Source: Hevea brasiliensis (lineage: Eukaryota > Streptophyta > Magnoliopsida > Malpighiales > Euphorbiaceae). Taken from it: a stretch of 64,000 nucleotides of DNA. The stretch spans positions 102,954,480-103,018,479 of the forward strand of contig NC_079499.1 in assembly GCF_030052815.1 (NCBI RefSeq), given 5' to 3'. Of this stretch, positions 43,189-55,951 are shown one piece after another. A program made the position numbers and the translations under genes. The notes beneath the pieces are model-generated. The model had not been told where the DNA came from. It did not search any database and worked only from the letters and a program-made list of their open reading frames with translations. The stretch's first letter is position 1. Each line of letters opens with the position of its first letter.

Positions 43189-46100
43189 TGTAACACCCCT
43201 CACCTGACTACAGTGTAGCCGAGCAAGGCATGCTACATTCGGTGCTGGAGCACCCTAACTTACCTTACTTTATTTCTTTAAAAATTTTATTCTCATTATA
43301 TTTAATATCGACTATTTTTCGACGGAGAAACTAACGGAGTTTTTCCTATTTTATTATCGTTTGACGTGTTTTACTATTCACCTGTTTGAAAATTTCAATA
43401 ATATTTTGCAATAAAAATCTCATCAATTATTTTCATAACTATCTCATAATTCACATCTCATTCATATATCTCAATTTCATATTCATTTCCATGCATTATC
43501 TATATATTTCAAATCTGTCTTCAAATCCATACAATCTCATTCATGCTCAAATCACATAAGTAAAATTTTCAAATTTCATTAATTTACATGATATATAAAT
43601 TAATTACATATGCAAAAACTAATTTATTAATTTACATCACATTTCTATTAATTACCTGTTCATAATCTACATTATAATACAATATCTAGCATTTTATATA
43701 AAATACAAAATATGATCTGTATAGCCCTTATCTACATGCATTGCTGAGGAGGTGATAACATTGAATACTTCAGACACTTCTGCAGATCTGGACTTCAAAA
43801 ATCTTAGTCAAAGTACCTGCGCGAGGAAACAAATCAATCGCGCTAAGCATTGCTGCTTAGTGGTGCAATAATATAACAAGAAAATAAAATATACAAATAA
43901 AGAAAGAACGAAGCATAATTTGAATATTTAAGAATCAATTTAATTTAATGCAATGTGTCTAATATTAATTATCTTTTATTCTAATTTGTTCCGCTTTGGA
44001 AGTGTTTAATTCCTAAATTCACAGTGATAATGTACAATATACAGAATTAATAAAAATACTCAGTTTATATTCACATGGCAATAGAAGGTACATTTAAAAT
44101 ATTTAGTTAAGTTATACCTATTTTTGCAACTCTTTTATTATTTTACTTAACAATTTTTATGTGGTTTGGATCATTTCATAATTCTAACTATTTTTTTTGA
44201 AGTCTTATTAACTCATTTATTTGATTTCTAATATTTTTAATTACTAATAGTCTTAATTTATTTCAATAAATTATACTGCCCAAGTAACCTACGACAGGCT
44301 GACTAAACTGGATAACGAGTCGTTAGCACTGGACACCGCGTTGCCTCGGGCCGTCATACCATGGGACGCAGAACGTTAACCACATATGCAGTCAGTATGG
44401 CTAAAAAGCCATGATATCACATAATCGGACATAAAAGCCATAAATACGGGCATAAAAGCCATGAATACGGGCATAAAGCCATGAATATAGGCATAAAGCC
44501 TTTCGCAGTACTGCTAAAACAATACCCTATTGGCATGCCAATCTATCCAATCTGACACACGTGTCTAGGCAATACAAGGGCACATAATATCATTAAATAT
44601 TAATACATTGTGTTTTATGACTTCATTATTTCATGATAAATTTCAATTATAATTCATACATTCATTTGATCATTTATGTGATTACAATTCACATCAATTA
44701 TCCTTTTATACCATTGTACTCAAAGTACTTTTCCTTTCTACAATAATGAAAACTAATGTCTCATTCATACATTAATATGATTCATTTATTCATTCATTAT
44801 GTCATTTATATTGATCACAATTCAAAACAATGGTTCACATGTACCATTGTATTCAAAACATTTTTCCTTTTTCATTTATACATTAAAAAATCTACTTATG
44901 TAATTACAAATTTTATATTTCAAGTTGAGTTACTAATATTTTATGAATTCTATTTGTGATGGGCATATAAGCCCTAACTATCTATTCACATCAATTAGGT
45001 GACTTATTTTTCATGTTTCAAGTAATCCATGAACATTTCATGAATTTCAAATTTATGGCCTTAATTTCCCTTTAACAATTTTGACTAGGATGCATAGTCC
45101 ACATTTGTCATACAATTCCAAGCATTTAAGCTTAGAATTAGTTCTAGGTCTTCATCTTAATTTACTAATCATTTTGATTACTATTCACCTTACTAGTTAA
45201 CCAAAATGTTGACTTTTTTATACTTAATGGATATATTAATTCTAATTACACCAAGATCCCACATTTTGAGTTTTACATTTGCTAGTATTAATTGCCAATT
45301 GCAATTTAAAGTCCCCTAGATGCATTTCTAAATTTTCAGTTTTGATTACCTAAGTTTACTATTCCATTGGACAATTTTACAGTGAAAACTGGGCTAACTT
45401 TTCTTCATCAAAGTTGTTCCTTATTGTGTCTTCTTTAATTCTCTTTTTGAATTACTCCATTTGGAGTTTTGTAGCTCAAGTTATGGTCATTTTACCATAA
45501 CTGGCCGAAATGACCTGTACCCAGAATTTCTGGGCAATTTGGTTCTGCCAGATTTGGTAACCTAAGTTTAGTTGGCAATTTGACTAGGTTATGGTCAGAA
45601 TTTGAATTTTTATTCTTCACGAAAGTTGTAGGTCTATGTCTCAGCTTTTTGCTGGTAAAATTTCAGATCAATTGAACTTGTCTACACTGAGTTATGACCA
45701 TTTGAACAAACACTGTTCATTTGGTCATTTTTCAGGGATAGCCTGTTGGTCACCCGAATTAGGGTAATTTTTAGGTTAACTTGCTTTGGTTTTCAGGCCA
45801 GGGTTTCTTCACCAAAGTTGTGCTATTATGTGTCTAGTTTCATGTCCAATTGGCCTTGAACCAATTAGAGTAACATAGCTCAAGTTATGACCCTAGGAAT
45901 ACACTGGACTCAAGTTCAGTATTCTGGCACAATGGAGGCAGCATACCACTTTCAATTTCAAGGCCACAATTACTTCCAATTTAGGGTTAAACTTCATTAA
46001 ATGGTCACTAATTGACCATTAGAACTCCAATTAACCATTTAAACACAATATTTCCAATTTTCATACTAACCTTAATTGATCAAATCTCATTCTCATATAA

Positions 46101-47183
46101 ACTCAAAAAGATTCAACTCCATTCAACTCCAATTCATATGTATACATTAATTGATATTAATATACAAACTTAATTGCAATTAAACCATCAAAACCCTAAC
46201 CCTCTCTTGGCTGTCACAATTCATACATACTCCTACATAAGTGTTTTATTCAATTTCTTAATAATTTCTCATTCACTTGAACTTCCTAACATGGAATAAA
46301 AAGAAAAATATAAGAGTTAGCACTAACCTTAGGAGGGCAGAATTTTCCCTTCAATTTCCTTCACTTTCTTTGGTTTTCTTGGCAGCCAAACACCTTCCCA
46401 AGTAGTGTAGACAAGTTTTAATGAAGGAGGTCTAGGGTTTTGTGGAGGAAAATCAATGAAAATTAAGAGAGATGAAGAAAATTTTTTTTCATGGAAGAGA
46501 GAGATAAGAGATTTCTGGCAATGACAAGAAAAAATGAGGAAGATGGCAGTTTGGTCTTTGTTTTTATCTCATTTTTATCTCTTTATTTAATTTGTCAAAT
46601 TTTGATTGGGTGAGGGCATGTTAATGACATAATGTGATGCCATAATTCTCAATTTCTTTCATTTTTCTTTTTTTTTCTTTTCTACTAATTTTCAATTCAA
46701 TTTTTAACAATATTTATTCACATTTTATGTCATAATAATTATTTACTTAACTGGACAAGTCGGTCAAAATCATCTCTGAAGACGAAATGACCAAAATGCT
46801 CCGTTTGGCTTAACAGACTAAAATTGTCTGTACCGATTAAAAAATTTTTCTAAACCTTTTCTTGGCATTCTAATACCATAGAAACCTCAATGGCTCTTCT
46901 CTGGAGTCTCAAAAATTATTTTATGAATTTTCTCCCGGGTTTAGGGCTCCTAGCTGCAAGGACCGCAACTTCCCACTGGGTTACCCATCGCTAGGGCACC
47001 GGCTCATTTAACTCGGTTGTATTTTATTTCTAAAATTTTTCCTTAATTTTTCTTACACTTATTTGAGTTATTTATGACTCTTCACTCTAGTCTAAATATT
47101 TTTCCAGACATTCTAGCTGTCCAGACCGACATCGGTCATCGGAACAGTAGAATGTGCGAAATTACTACAATGAGGGTGTTACA
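43189..47183 (-). repeat. 4.0-kb gypsy-type LTR within the second chimera
   Basis: On the minus strand it starts TGTAACACCCT and ends GGGGTGTTACA. Its start and middle resemble the LTRs at 28490-32486 and 37595-41578, for example the AAAGTTGTAGGTCTATGTCT block near 45624. The last ~100 nt differ, so it is a related subfamily. It carries the conserved hairpin at 43843-43860. No coding domain was found in its 4 kb. Confidence 0.8.
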
Positions 47184-47413
47184 GTTGAGCTCCCCATATT
47201 GTTGTTGTACTGATTTACAGGTCAGACGAGTTAATGTTCCCTATTGGATAGTCCAATTTATGGTCAGATTTCGTCCATTTGATTTCTTAAAATTAGACTA
47301 TATTTATGAGTTTTATAGTTGAACTATGAATAATTAGACTTATTACGGGTTTCGAGAACTTTATGCTGACTTAAGACTTAGTGCCGATCCGGCCCAGAAT
47401 TCGGGCCGTGAAA
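47184..47413 (+). repeat. 3' LTR of the gypsy element, part 3 (terminal)
   Basis: Resumes the outer LTR with GTTGAGCTCCCCATATTG and ends CGTGAAA, directly before the TTTAG target duplication. The three parts plus the missing first kilobase add up to about 2.66 kb. Confidence 0.85.
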
Positions 47414-47418
47414 TTTAG

Positions 47419-49072
47419 AACACCTATGCAATCATTTTGTAATTTACGAATGCATTTTTTTATAAATTTACAGTATAATTATTTTTATTTTATATAATTT
47501 ATTATCAAATTTAAAAATAAAAAATTAGATTTTTTAATTTATTTTAAATTTTAAAAGAATTTAATTAATATTTTTTAATCATATATATTAAAAAATAAAA
47601 TATATATCATTTATTTTAAATTATAAATATATTTTATTATTATTTTTTTAATTATATATCATGCATCATTTTGTTAAGTACTTAGATGAAATTAATTTTG
47701 CAATTAGTTTTCTACTATAGTTGCTCTTTTTCTAATTTCATTGTGTACAAATAATCAAGAAATAGTCATAGACATTAGTTCTTTTAGCCTCAGCTTTCTT
47801 TTATATATATAAACTGTAGATAAATATATTAAAATTTTAAAATTTTGAATTTAAATTTTTTAATTATTAAAATGATTTATTATGAAATTTTAAATATTAA
47901 TATATGTTAATTAAATGAAATAACGATAAATAGGCCTAAAAGAAAATCAATATTGAATGAGAATTTATTCAATTGATCAAAAAGATTGATTAATGATAGA
48001 AAATTTCGTTTATTGAAAAACATTTTAGTGATAATTATTTTTTTAATTAATGAGTTTAGTAACTATTGTATCAGATGTTTATATTTAAATTCGTGTATTT
48101 ATTATGCATATTTTAATTAATTATGTATTAAACTATGATATAAACATTTATTCTAATAATTATAAAATCAAAGAACACTATCAAGTATGTTTAAAATTAA
48201 AACTAATTGCATATTTTTATTTTTTCATAAATAAATAAATAAATAATACGTGTAATTCAATATTTTAAATTTTTAATATATTGTACGTGTATTTATAATT
48301 TATTATAAATAAATCGATAATAATAATTATTAAATCTTAACTCTATTTTATATCAAACCTCTCATTTCTCATTTTCGTAACGACTATTAATTTATCACAC
48401 GTCATATTGGAACAAATATTTAGTATTAAATTATAATTAATTTAACCTAAATTGATTAATAAAATATAAATTAAAATTTTATTCATGTATAAAATATTAA
48501 TTACTTATTATATATTTTTCCTCTCACAAAATATATATGATTCTATAAAATTTACTAACAAATGAATCTTTTAGTAAATATATATTTTAATTATAAAATA
48601 AATAAAAATAAAATAGTAATCATAACTTAATCATACCTATAAACAATAAATATCACAAAAAATTATACATTAACTAAATTTTATTGTTCGTAATATACGT
48701 TTCCATATAAAGTTATAAATATATTATTAGATTGAAATTTTATAATTATTGATAAAAAAATAATATGTAATTATATATTTTTTATTACTCAATTATTTAT
48801 AAATAATAGATTTTGTTGTGCATTCTTTTCGATTCATAATTTTCATCTATATTTTTATATAAAATGTGAATTTCTTAAGAAAATTTAAAATAACTGAAAT
48901 AAGGGAATTCGAACCGATGGGAGTTGTTAGCTCAAAAAAATAGCTATTTTGTAATCAAGATTGTACTATAAAATTTCCATAATTAAAATTAAATAATTAT
49001 TTTAAAATATTTATTTATATTAATAAAAAAATTAATTATATTATTATAAAATAACTGAATAATACATATTAA
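47419..49072. other. AT-rich intergenic spacer
   Basis: Very AT-rich DNA between the gypsy element and the solo LTR. I see no coding similarity, RNA gene or clear repeat boundary in it. Confidence 0.6.
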
Positions 49073-49077
49073 AATAA

Positions 49078-51739
49078 TGTCACGACCCAACTTATGGACC
49101 GGACCGGCACTAGGACCTGGGCCAGCCTAAAGCTCCCAAGGCCCGTAGTAAGCCTAATTATTCATCAACCCAACTCTAAGACCCATTTGGGCCCAATTTC
49201 AAGAATTCAACAGGACAAAGTCCGGTCATAAAATGGACCATTTAACGGGAAGTTTTTGACTCGCCTGACCTATAAACACAATATATAATAAATTGGGGAG
49301 CTCAGCTCACCCTTCACATAATTAAAATATCATAATTTAAATGGGAGCTCAGCTCCCTCGTCCAATCCCATCACGCATGCAGATAATAAGTTTACAGGTC
49401 CAACATGACAATTATATTATATACCCAATTAAATAAATATTTCTAACACATGTGAAATTCTATGAGTAAATAAAAATTATATAATATCATAACATAAACC
49501 GGCAACCTGCAAGGGATGGAAACAGGTTAAAACTCAAAAATAAATCTCCTGTATTCTGAAAAAAATAGGTGAACAGGAGTTAGTGCTTGACTCAGAGAGT
49601 AAAATATCAATTTTAACCATAATCTCTATAGCTATCTAAAGCTAATGCACCGTATGGAGTGAAATGCAACATCGTCATAATTTTCATATCATAACAGCAA
49701 AAAGGTAATTTGGAGCACTCACACACCCGATAATGTCAAACAATACATATATGGGAGCTGATCCCCTATACAGCCCTCTTAATCCAACCTCTGCCAGCGA
49801 AGATCTCAAGTCGGACTTTCGCTTAATAAACCAAATACGGGGTCTCAGCGAATCTCTCAAGCCGTGTCTACCCCGAAGGACCGGGTCCCAGCGAGTATTC
49901 CTCAAGCCGTGTCTACCCATCCTGTCCATATCCAACACCATACCACACGCACGCCAACACACACACACTGCTTCAAATTACCACAAATAACATTCATGAC
50001 AATTTATCAATTAAGAATGCAATATAAAACGAGCCTAGTATTTAACTACATAGATATATACATATAATTTATGCATGAGCATACCTGAACATATAATAAT
50101 ATTGAAATTATAATTAAAATTAATATTTTACTCACAAACTTAACCGCAGTCACTGTGGCGGCTGGGCGGAGGAGGAAGGCTGTCCCGGCTCACCTGATAA
50201 TTTTGTTCTAATTATTTAATACATTTTACTCAATACAAACTGAGAAAAGACCAAATATGTCCTAAGTCGTGCCGAAAATCCGGCAGAGTCTCCCCTATAC
50301 CTAGGACCTACCCAACCTGCAAAAGGGCTTAAAACGCACTTTAATATCCACAAACCATACACCTACAACTCAATCACATCACACAGCTCCTCCTGGGCCC
50401 ATCCAAACAGTCATCAATCACAATATGTAAAATTACAGTTTAGTCCTTATAATTAACCCTTTTACAAAAACTACTCAAATAAGCTCTAAAAATTCTAAAA
50501 CTTTGCCCCGCGGTCCTTAGCAATATTACTAAACTAATGCAAAAGGAATTATAATTTTCTAAGCTGCCACGAATATTTTATGGATTTTTAATCCCATTCA
50601 AGCACTAGATAATTAAGAAAAAGTAAGGTTCGGGTTTACCTATGCCGATTTCGACCCCGGGGACGCGCTCGGGTCATTTGTCAATGGTGGGGTAGCCAAA
50701 ATCTCGACCCAATTCTAAGACTTTTTTGGTCGCCTGTCTGTCTGGCCGGAAATTTACCGACTCGGGCAATCGTTAAATTTCCGCGAATTGAAGGTACCTA
50801 CATGAAGCCCACAACACGAGGGTTAGTATATAATTTTTACGGAATTTTCTAAGCTTATTTAGTACTCGGAAAAACACTACGAAGTTTCGTGGGACCCACC
50901 GAAAAACGGTGTCAGAAAATTTTGAAATTTATATTGCCGCGAAACTCTCGACGAGTGGAGAGCTCCGGTACTCTCGGTTTTCTCGTGGGGTTCACAGTTT
51001 GCGAGAAATCTAGCCCAAAAGGCAAAATGGGCTAAAACTTTCCGGACAAAAATTGAGCAAACTGCTAAATAGATTTTAGTGTTCTTGGTGTCTATGGAAA
51101 ACTCTCGAGGTGTGGATGAGGTTTGACACAAGACCCGGTCCGATCGGTGGCCATATCAGTCGGATTTTAGCCGGGTAGGCGAAGCGACGCGCGCGCGCAG
51201 GGGGGGACTTCGCCCACGTTTTCCAGTGGCCTGGAGCATCAGCTGGCGGTGGGGAGTCGCTGGGGCGGGGCGCCGGCGAGTGGGGAGGGTTGGGTGGCGG
51301 CTGGCCAGCGTGGGGAGGAGGGAGGAGAGAGAAAATGGGAGAAAGAGAAAGAGGGACGGGAACGTGCAGGGAGAAAGGAAAAATAAAAAGAAGGCCGGTC
51401 CGATTTGACTGGTCTGATCTGATCCGATTCAATTAGATTGGTCTGATTCAAGATACAAAATTTTAAATTTTTACTCTGCCTTGAGACAAAAAACGAGGCT
51501 CAAAAATTTCGAAAAATTTCTAAAAAACTTAGAAAAATTTGTAGAGTCCAAATATATTTTTAGTTTTACCACGTGGTCTTTAAATTAATTTTTAAAAATT
51601 ATCAAAATTTTATATTTTCAGAAAATCGAACCCGATTTCTAAAATCCAAAAAAATTTAAATAATTTCCTAAAATTCAAATAAAATAAAATATTAATATTT
51701 ACCCACCAAATAATAAATTTAAAAATTAGGGGTGTTACA
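49078..51739 (-). mobile_element. Solo LTR of the outer gypsy family, TSD AATAA
   Basis: 2662 bp. On the minus strand it begins TGTAACACCCC and ends GGGTCGTGACA, flanked by AATAA at 49073-49077 and 51740-51744. It matches the 5' LTR at 25927 along its length: the shared GGATCAGATC-like block, the CT-rich block, and the CTTATTACGG-type end. It gives the intact LTR length and confirms the ends of the nested element. Intact TG/CA ends and TSD suggest that it is younger than the element at 25927. Confidence 0.88.
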
Positions 51740-51744
51740 AATAA

Positions 51745-53968
51745 TTTTAATAATAAAATGAATTTTAAATATATTTTATAATAATTTATTTCTTTTAATT
51801 ATAAAAGATATGAACAATTTTTAAAAATTTTTAATTAAAAAATTATTTTCTTTTTTTGAGAGGTGAATATGTTTTTCCTTATTTTTTCCTAAAAAAATAA
51901 TTTTCTTAAATATAAAAATAAAAAATAAAAAATATTTTTCACAAACAAAATAGCCATGAATTTAATTTTGTTAAATTGAATATCATTAAACCCAAATTAT
52001 TTCAAAATAGTTGAAATTTTAAATAAATTCCTTAGAACTAAGACAATAATATTTTTTGTAATCATAATGTCAATGTCTTTCTCACACTCTTTTTCTCTCT
52101 CATCTTTCCCTCTCTTTGTCTTTCTATAACTCTCTCTGTCTCTCTCTCTCCCCACACACACTAACATTTAAAATATATTTTTTAAAATTAAATATAAATA
52201 CAATTTTAGGTATAATTAAAATAAATTTATTTATCTATTGCAAAAAAAAAAATTATATTAGGAGTATTTGAAAATTAAAATTTCATAATTATAAATTACT
52301 TAATAAGAAAAAGTTTTATTCAATATAATATTAATTTTTTTTTTGTTATTGATAATGTTTTAGGAATTAAAGGATACATAAACTTTTATTGTCAAATTAT
52401 ATTAAATATTTATTATATAAAATTTAATTAAATCATTTTATGCTAACAAAAATTATTTATAAATATTATTCATTTTGAATAATTTTTATGTTTTCAGTTC
52501 ATTTGAGCCAAACGCTTGTCGATGAACTAATCCAACGAGAATCCACAATAAGTAAGATAATATAATGTAACTCTCTCTTGCTTTGAAACCTATAATTTTT
52601 CAGAATATAATTTAATTTAATAATTAAAAAAAGTGTGTTTAATTATTTCAAAATATATAAAATAAAAGAATCATGTAATTATCCATCGTAATGAATCCAT
52701 TATTACAGGTAAATGCTTAATATCCAAGTAGATCTAAAAGGTTATCATAATCAAATATTTTTTCGATCATTTTAAATTTTTCGATTGGTCTTTATCTCAA
52801 AAAAATATTGAGATGAAATGATGTGTTATCTTTACGTTTAGTACATCAGAATATCAAATCATAAATAAAAAAAGATATAAGAAAAAAATATATTAGCTAG
52901 TGTGGAATTATCTCCAAAGATCTCGGTCATAGTAGGCATATACCTCTTGACGCTATACACAAAATACTTGGTAGAGAGATCCAATCTCTTCGACGCAAGA
53001 GCACTCAATCAATAAGCTCTTATGTATTCTTTCAAAAGTAGTTACATTCTTCGAGAATTAGAAATAATTTTTTTTAAGTTAAATTTATTTATTTAAAATC
53101 TAAATTTTTTTACTTTATTTTTATTATTTTTCTTTAATCGATTCAATTGGATATAAAAACATTATCGAAACTTTTAATCTAGTCTTTAAATCTTTTGCAT
53201 CAAAATTAATAAAATTCTGTAAATTGATATAAATTTGTTTTATATTTGAGATGAAAAAATTTAATTTATTTTAATTTTAAAAAATTATTTTTCATAAAAA
53301 TAAAAATTAATTAATTTATTCTAAACAAACTCCTCAAAAATAAATTCTTAATATTAAAATCCAATCGGGTCGGATACTAAATTACCTAATCCGTTGACGT
53401 ATGAACGATGAAAATGGAAGAAAGGCGAGAGGACAATATGGGAATTTAACTTTGCGTGAGTGTACACGTCACGTGTGCGGAGCGTGACAATTTGGGCATT
53501 CTGTTGATTACATAGACATGCTAGAAAAGGCCCATAATCATCTCCACCCAATTATCAAGAAGCCTCAATTGGAGTGCTTTCACTCTCCGCATCCTCCTAT
53601 TACTATGATTTAAATACGAGTTAACATCAACAAATAAAGAGATTTGAATATTAATTTTTAATTATATAATTTATGTTTTCATAAAATATTTACATTATTA
53701 AATGAAATAATATAAAAATTTATCACTAAGTGATTGAATTAGTAACGTTAAAATTAATTTCTGAATATATTTTACCTATAAAGTCAAGAATTTAAATGTA
53801 AAATTGTCATTATTGAAAAGATTTTACTTAAATACAATCTTCTGTCTAAGTATAAAAATATCACGTGCTTAAATAAAAAATAAAAAATCTAAAAATTTAT
53901 TAATAATGTGATTAAATATTTAATTTTATATTTTATTTTATTATTTACTTAACTTATTTCAAATTCAA
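51745..53968. other. AT-rich intergenic DNA with a small GC-richer island
   Basis: Mostly AT-rich with a TC microsatellite (about 52128-52150). The stretch 53355-53600 has a more balanced composition and contains G-box-like elements. I recognise no gene here, and the short open frames look like chance. Confidence 0.5.
53463..53480. promoter_or_regulatory. G-box / ABRE-like motif cluster
   Basis: TACACGTCACGTGTGCGG contains ACGT twice within a near-palindrome (CACGTCACGTG), the core bound by plant bZIP and bHLH factors. No adjacent gene is visible, so its regulatory role is speculative. Confidence 0.3.
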
Positions 53969-53971
53969 TTA

Positions 53972-54801
53972 GGGCCTGTTTGGATTAACTGTTGAATACA
54001 ACTCGATAGTCATTGGTGATAGTATTATTGTTACACGATAGTGATAGCGATAATGATGATAGCTGTTTTATATTAAGTATTTGGTAAAATTATATTTAGC
54101 TGTTGCTATTAATATGTGAAATGACTAATAAGACTATATATCATATAATTTATTTTATTATTTAAATAAATATAAAATTATAAATTTATTACATTATATT
54201 ATTTATTTTATTATTAAATTAAATATATAATTATTAAATTAATATATTATATTATTTAAATAAATATATAATTATTAATCTTTTATATTATATCATTTAT
54301 TTTATTATTGAAATAAGAAAATAATTATTTTTTTAAGATAATTAAATAATTTTAAAAATATAGATAAAATAATAAAATAATTATTATTGTTAATAGAAAA
54401 ATTTATAATTAATTTTAAGTTTTTTGATATAAATAAATATTTTATATTTTATGTTATTAATAAAAAATATTTTAACAAAGTTGAAATACATTCATTAAAA
54501 TATTAAAATTATAAATAAAAAAATAAAAATATTAATAATATTAATAATATTAATAATATTAATTTTCAAGTTAAATAAAAAAGGATAATATGGTCAAAAT
54601 AAAAAATAAAACCAGATCAGCTATCAGCTGGTGAGAAACAGCTCTAAAAATAGAGCTGATACAAACTGCAGTTGATAAGTATCATATCAGTTACCCATCA
54701 GCTATCAGCTCTATTTTTTTAAGCTTGCCAAACACCACAATTTACCTGTTTGAGTGTTTATCAGTTATCAGCTGAATCCAACAGGTAAACTAAACACCCC
54801 C
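53972..54801. mobile_element. PIF/Harbinger-like MITE (Tourist type), TSD TTA
   Basis: Left end GGGCCTGTTTGGATTAACTG; the right end on the opposite strand reads GGGGGTGTTTAGTTTACCTG. Both are flanked by TTA (53969-53971 and 54802-54804), the usual PIF/Harbinger target duplication. The interior is AT-rich with GCTATCAGCT repeats near the right end. There is no transposase. A decayed relative lies at about 60782-61356. Confidence 0.75.
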
Positions 54802-54804
54802 TTA

Positions 54805-55483
54805 ATATTCATACTCATCACCCTTATATTTTACCATTTAAATCCTATTTGGACACCCAAAACTGATTTGGTTTTTAAATATATTTAATTAGAAATCTAC
54901 ATAAATATCTATTATATTTTTATAAATTTAATAGTCTTATAAAATTTTATTTTTATATATTATGAAGAATTTGTTTAATTAATATAATATGATATATTAA
55001 TAATTAATTTAGCGTTGCCAATTTTAATAATTAAATTTTCAGTTTTTTTTCCTAAATTATAATTGAAAAGAGTTAAATAACTAAAAATGTCCTATTCATT
55101 ACGGTCACATCACACTTCATAGTTTTATAATGGAAACAAACTTAAAATCTTCACATGGATTAACAGTACTTTGTTGACATTATGTAAAAAATTATGATCA
55201 AACAAAAATGATTACAAGAATTTGAAAAAAACAAAACCAAACAACAATTTATTTATTTATAATTGAAATATATTTCAATTAATCTATGTGCATATTTGAG
55301 AGTTCCTTACAAACAATCTTAAGATTATATGTCCTTACATGTTTGTTTAGGACAAGGTATTTATGCCACATATAAAATTTTGATAAATCTTATTTTATTA
55401 AATTAATTTTTAGAGTGAAATTAAATTCGATTTATTTTTTTAATATTGTATCATAACTTATTTTGTTTTAATATATTTACCTG
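54805..55483. other. AT-rich spacer with a possible LTR-end remnant
   Basis: No gene seen. At 55405-55455 the wording resembles the end of a TRIM or copia LTR followed by a mutated primer site (TTGTATCATAAC). A similar stretch recurs at 56064-56110. I regard both as possible remnants only. Confidence 0.35.
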
Positions 55484-55491
55484 TAAATTTC

Positions 55492-55943
55492 TAGGGTTAA
55501 GCATTCAGTTCAAATCGAATTGAACTGAATCGAATTAAATTATCAAAATTGAATTATTATATTTTAGAATTGAATCGAAATAAATGAAAAATCGAATCGA
55601 ATAGAACCGCTTTATTTTGATTCGATTCAGTTCAAATTGATCGGTTTCGAATTTTGCTTTATTTTTTAATTTAAACTTCATTTTCAAGTTATTTGGTTTG
55701 ATTTTAACCTTAGTTTGAACCTAATAACCATTAATCAATGAATATATAATTACATATAATTCATAAATTCCCCATAAAAATAAATTAATTCAAAAATAAA
55801 AAATACTATTTGGTTTGGTGCGGTTCAAATCGATTTTTTTTTCTCTAAAATCGAATCAAACCGAATTATATAAAAAACCAAACCGAATTACCAAGGCAGT
55901 TTGGTTCGATTTTTTGATTTAAAATTAATAGTGCTCACCCCTA
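55492..55943. mobile_element. hAT-like MITE
   Basis: The left end is TAGGGTTAAGCATTCAGTT and the right end, read on the other strand, TAGGGGTGAGCACTATT. It is flanked by the near-identical 8-mers TAAATTTC (55484-55491) and CAAATTTC (55944-55951). An 8-bp target duplication points to hAT. Internal CGGTTTGGTT-like and AATCGAA arrays match the element at 3635-7478. Confidence 0.65.
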
Positions 55944-55951
55944 CAAATTTC

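Larger units (their letters stand above)
42544..47183 (-). mobile_element. Second chimeric insertion: Cassandra TRIM plus 4-kb gypsy-type LTR, TSD GTTGA
   Basis: Read on the minus strand: a 3995-bp LTR (47183-43189, TGTAACACCCT...GGGGTGTTACA), a Cassandra LTR (about 43185-42906), a primer site TGGTATCAGAGC (42903-42892), an interior with the purine run, and a second Cassandra LTR (42822-42544). GTTGA is present only at the two outer ends (42539-42543 and 47184-47188). The flank between Cassandra and the 4-kb LTR (ATAAA) does not match it. No protein-coding region was seen. Confidence 0.75.
25927..47413 (+). mobile_element. Ty3/gypsy retrotransposon, 21.5 kb including three nested insertions
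   Basis: The outer element begins TGTAATACTTC at 25927 and ends CGTGAAA at 47413, where the related solo LTR ends CGTGACA. The 5-bp direct repeat TTTAG flanks it at 25922-25926 and 47414-47418. The 5' LTR (25927-32587) is 6661 bp, or about 2.66 kb once the nested LTR and one TSD copy are removed. That equals the solo LTR at 49078-51739. The internal region has a tRNA-Met primer site, gag and pol of the chromovirus (Tekay/Del-like) type. The end of integrase, the purine tract and about 1 kb of the 3' LTR are deleted. Confidence 0.88.

Noticed and set aside
53354..53551. 65-codon frame on the minus strand
   Set aside because: No domain, no splice context and no similarity that I recognise. The G-box-like motif inside is the only notable content.
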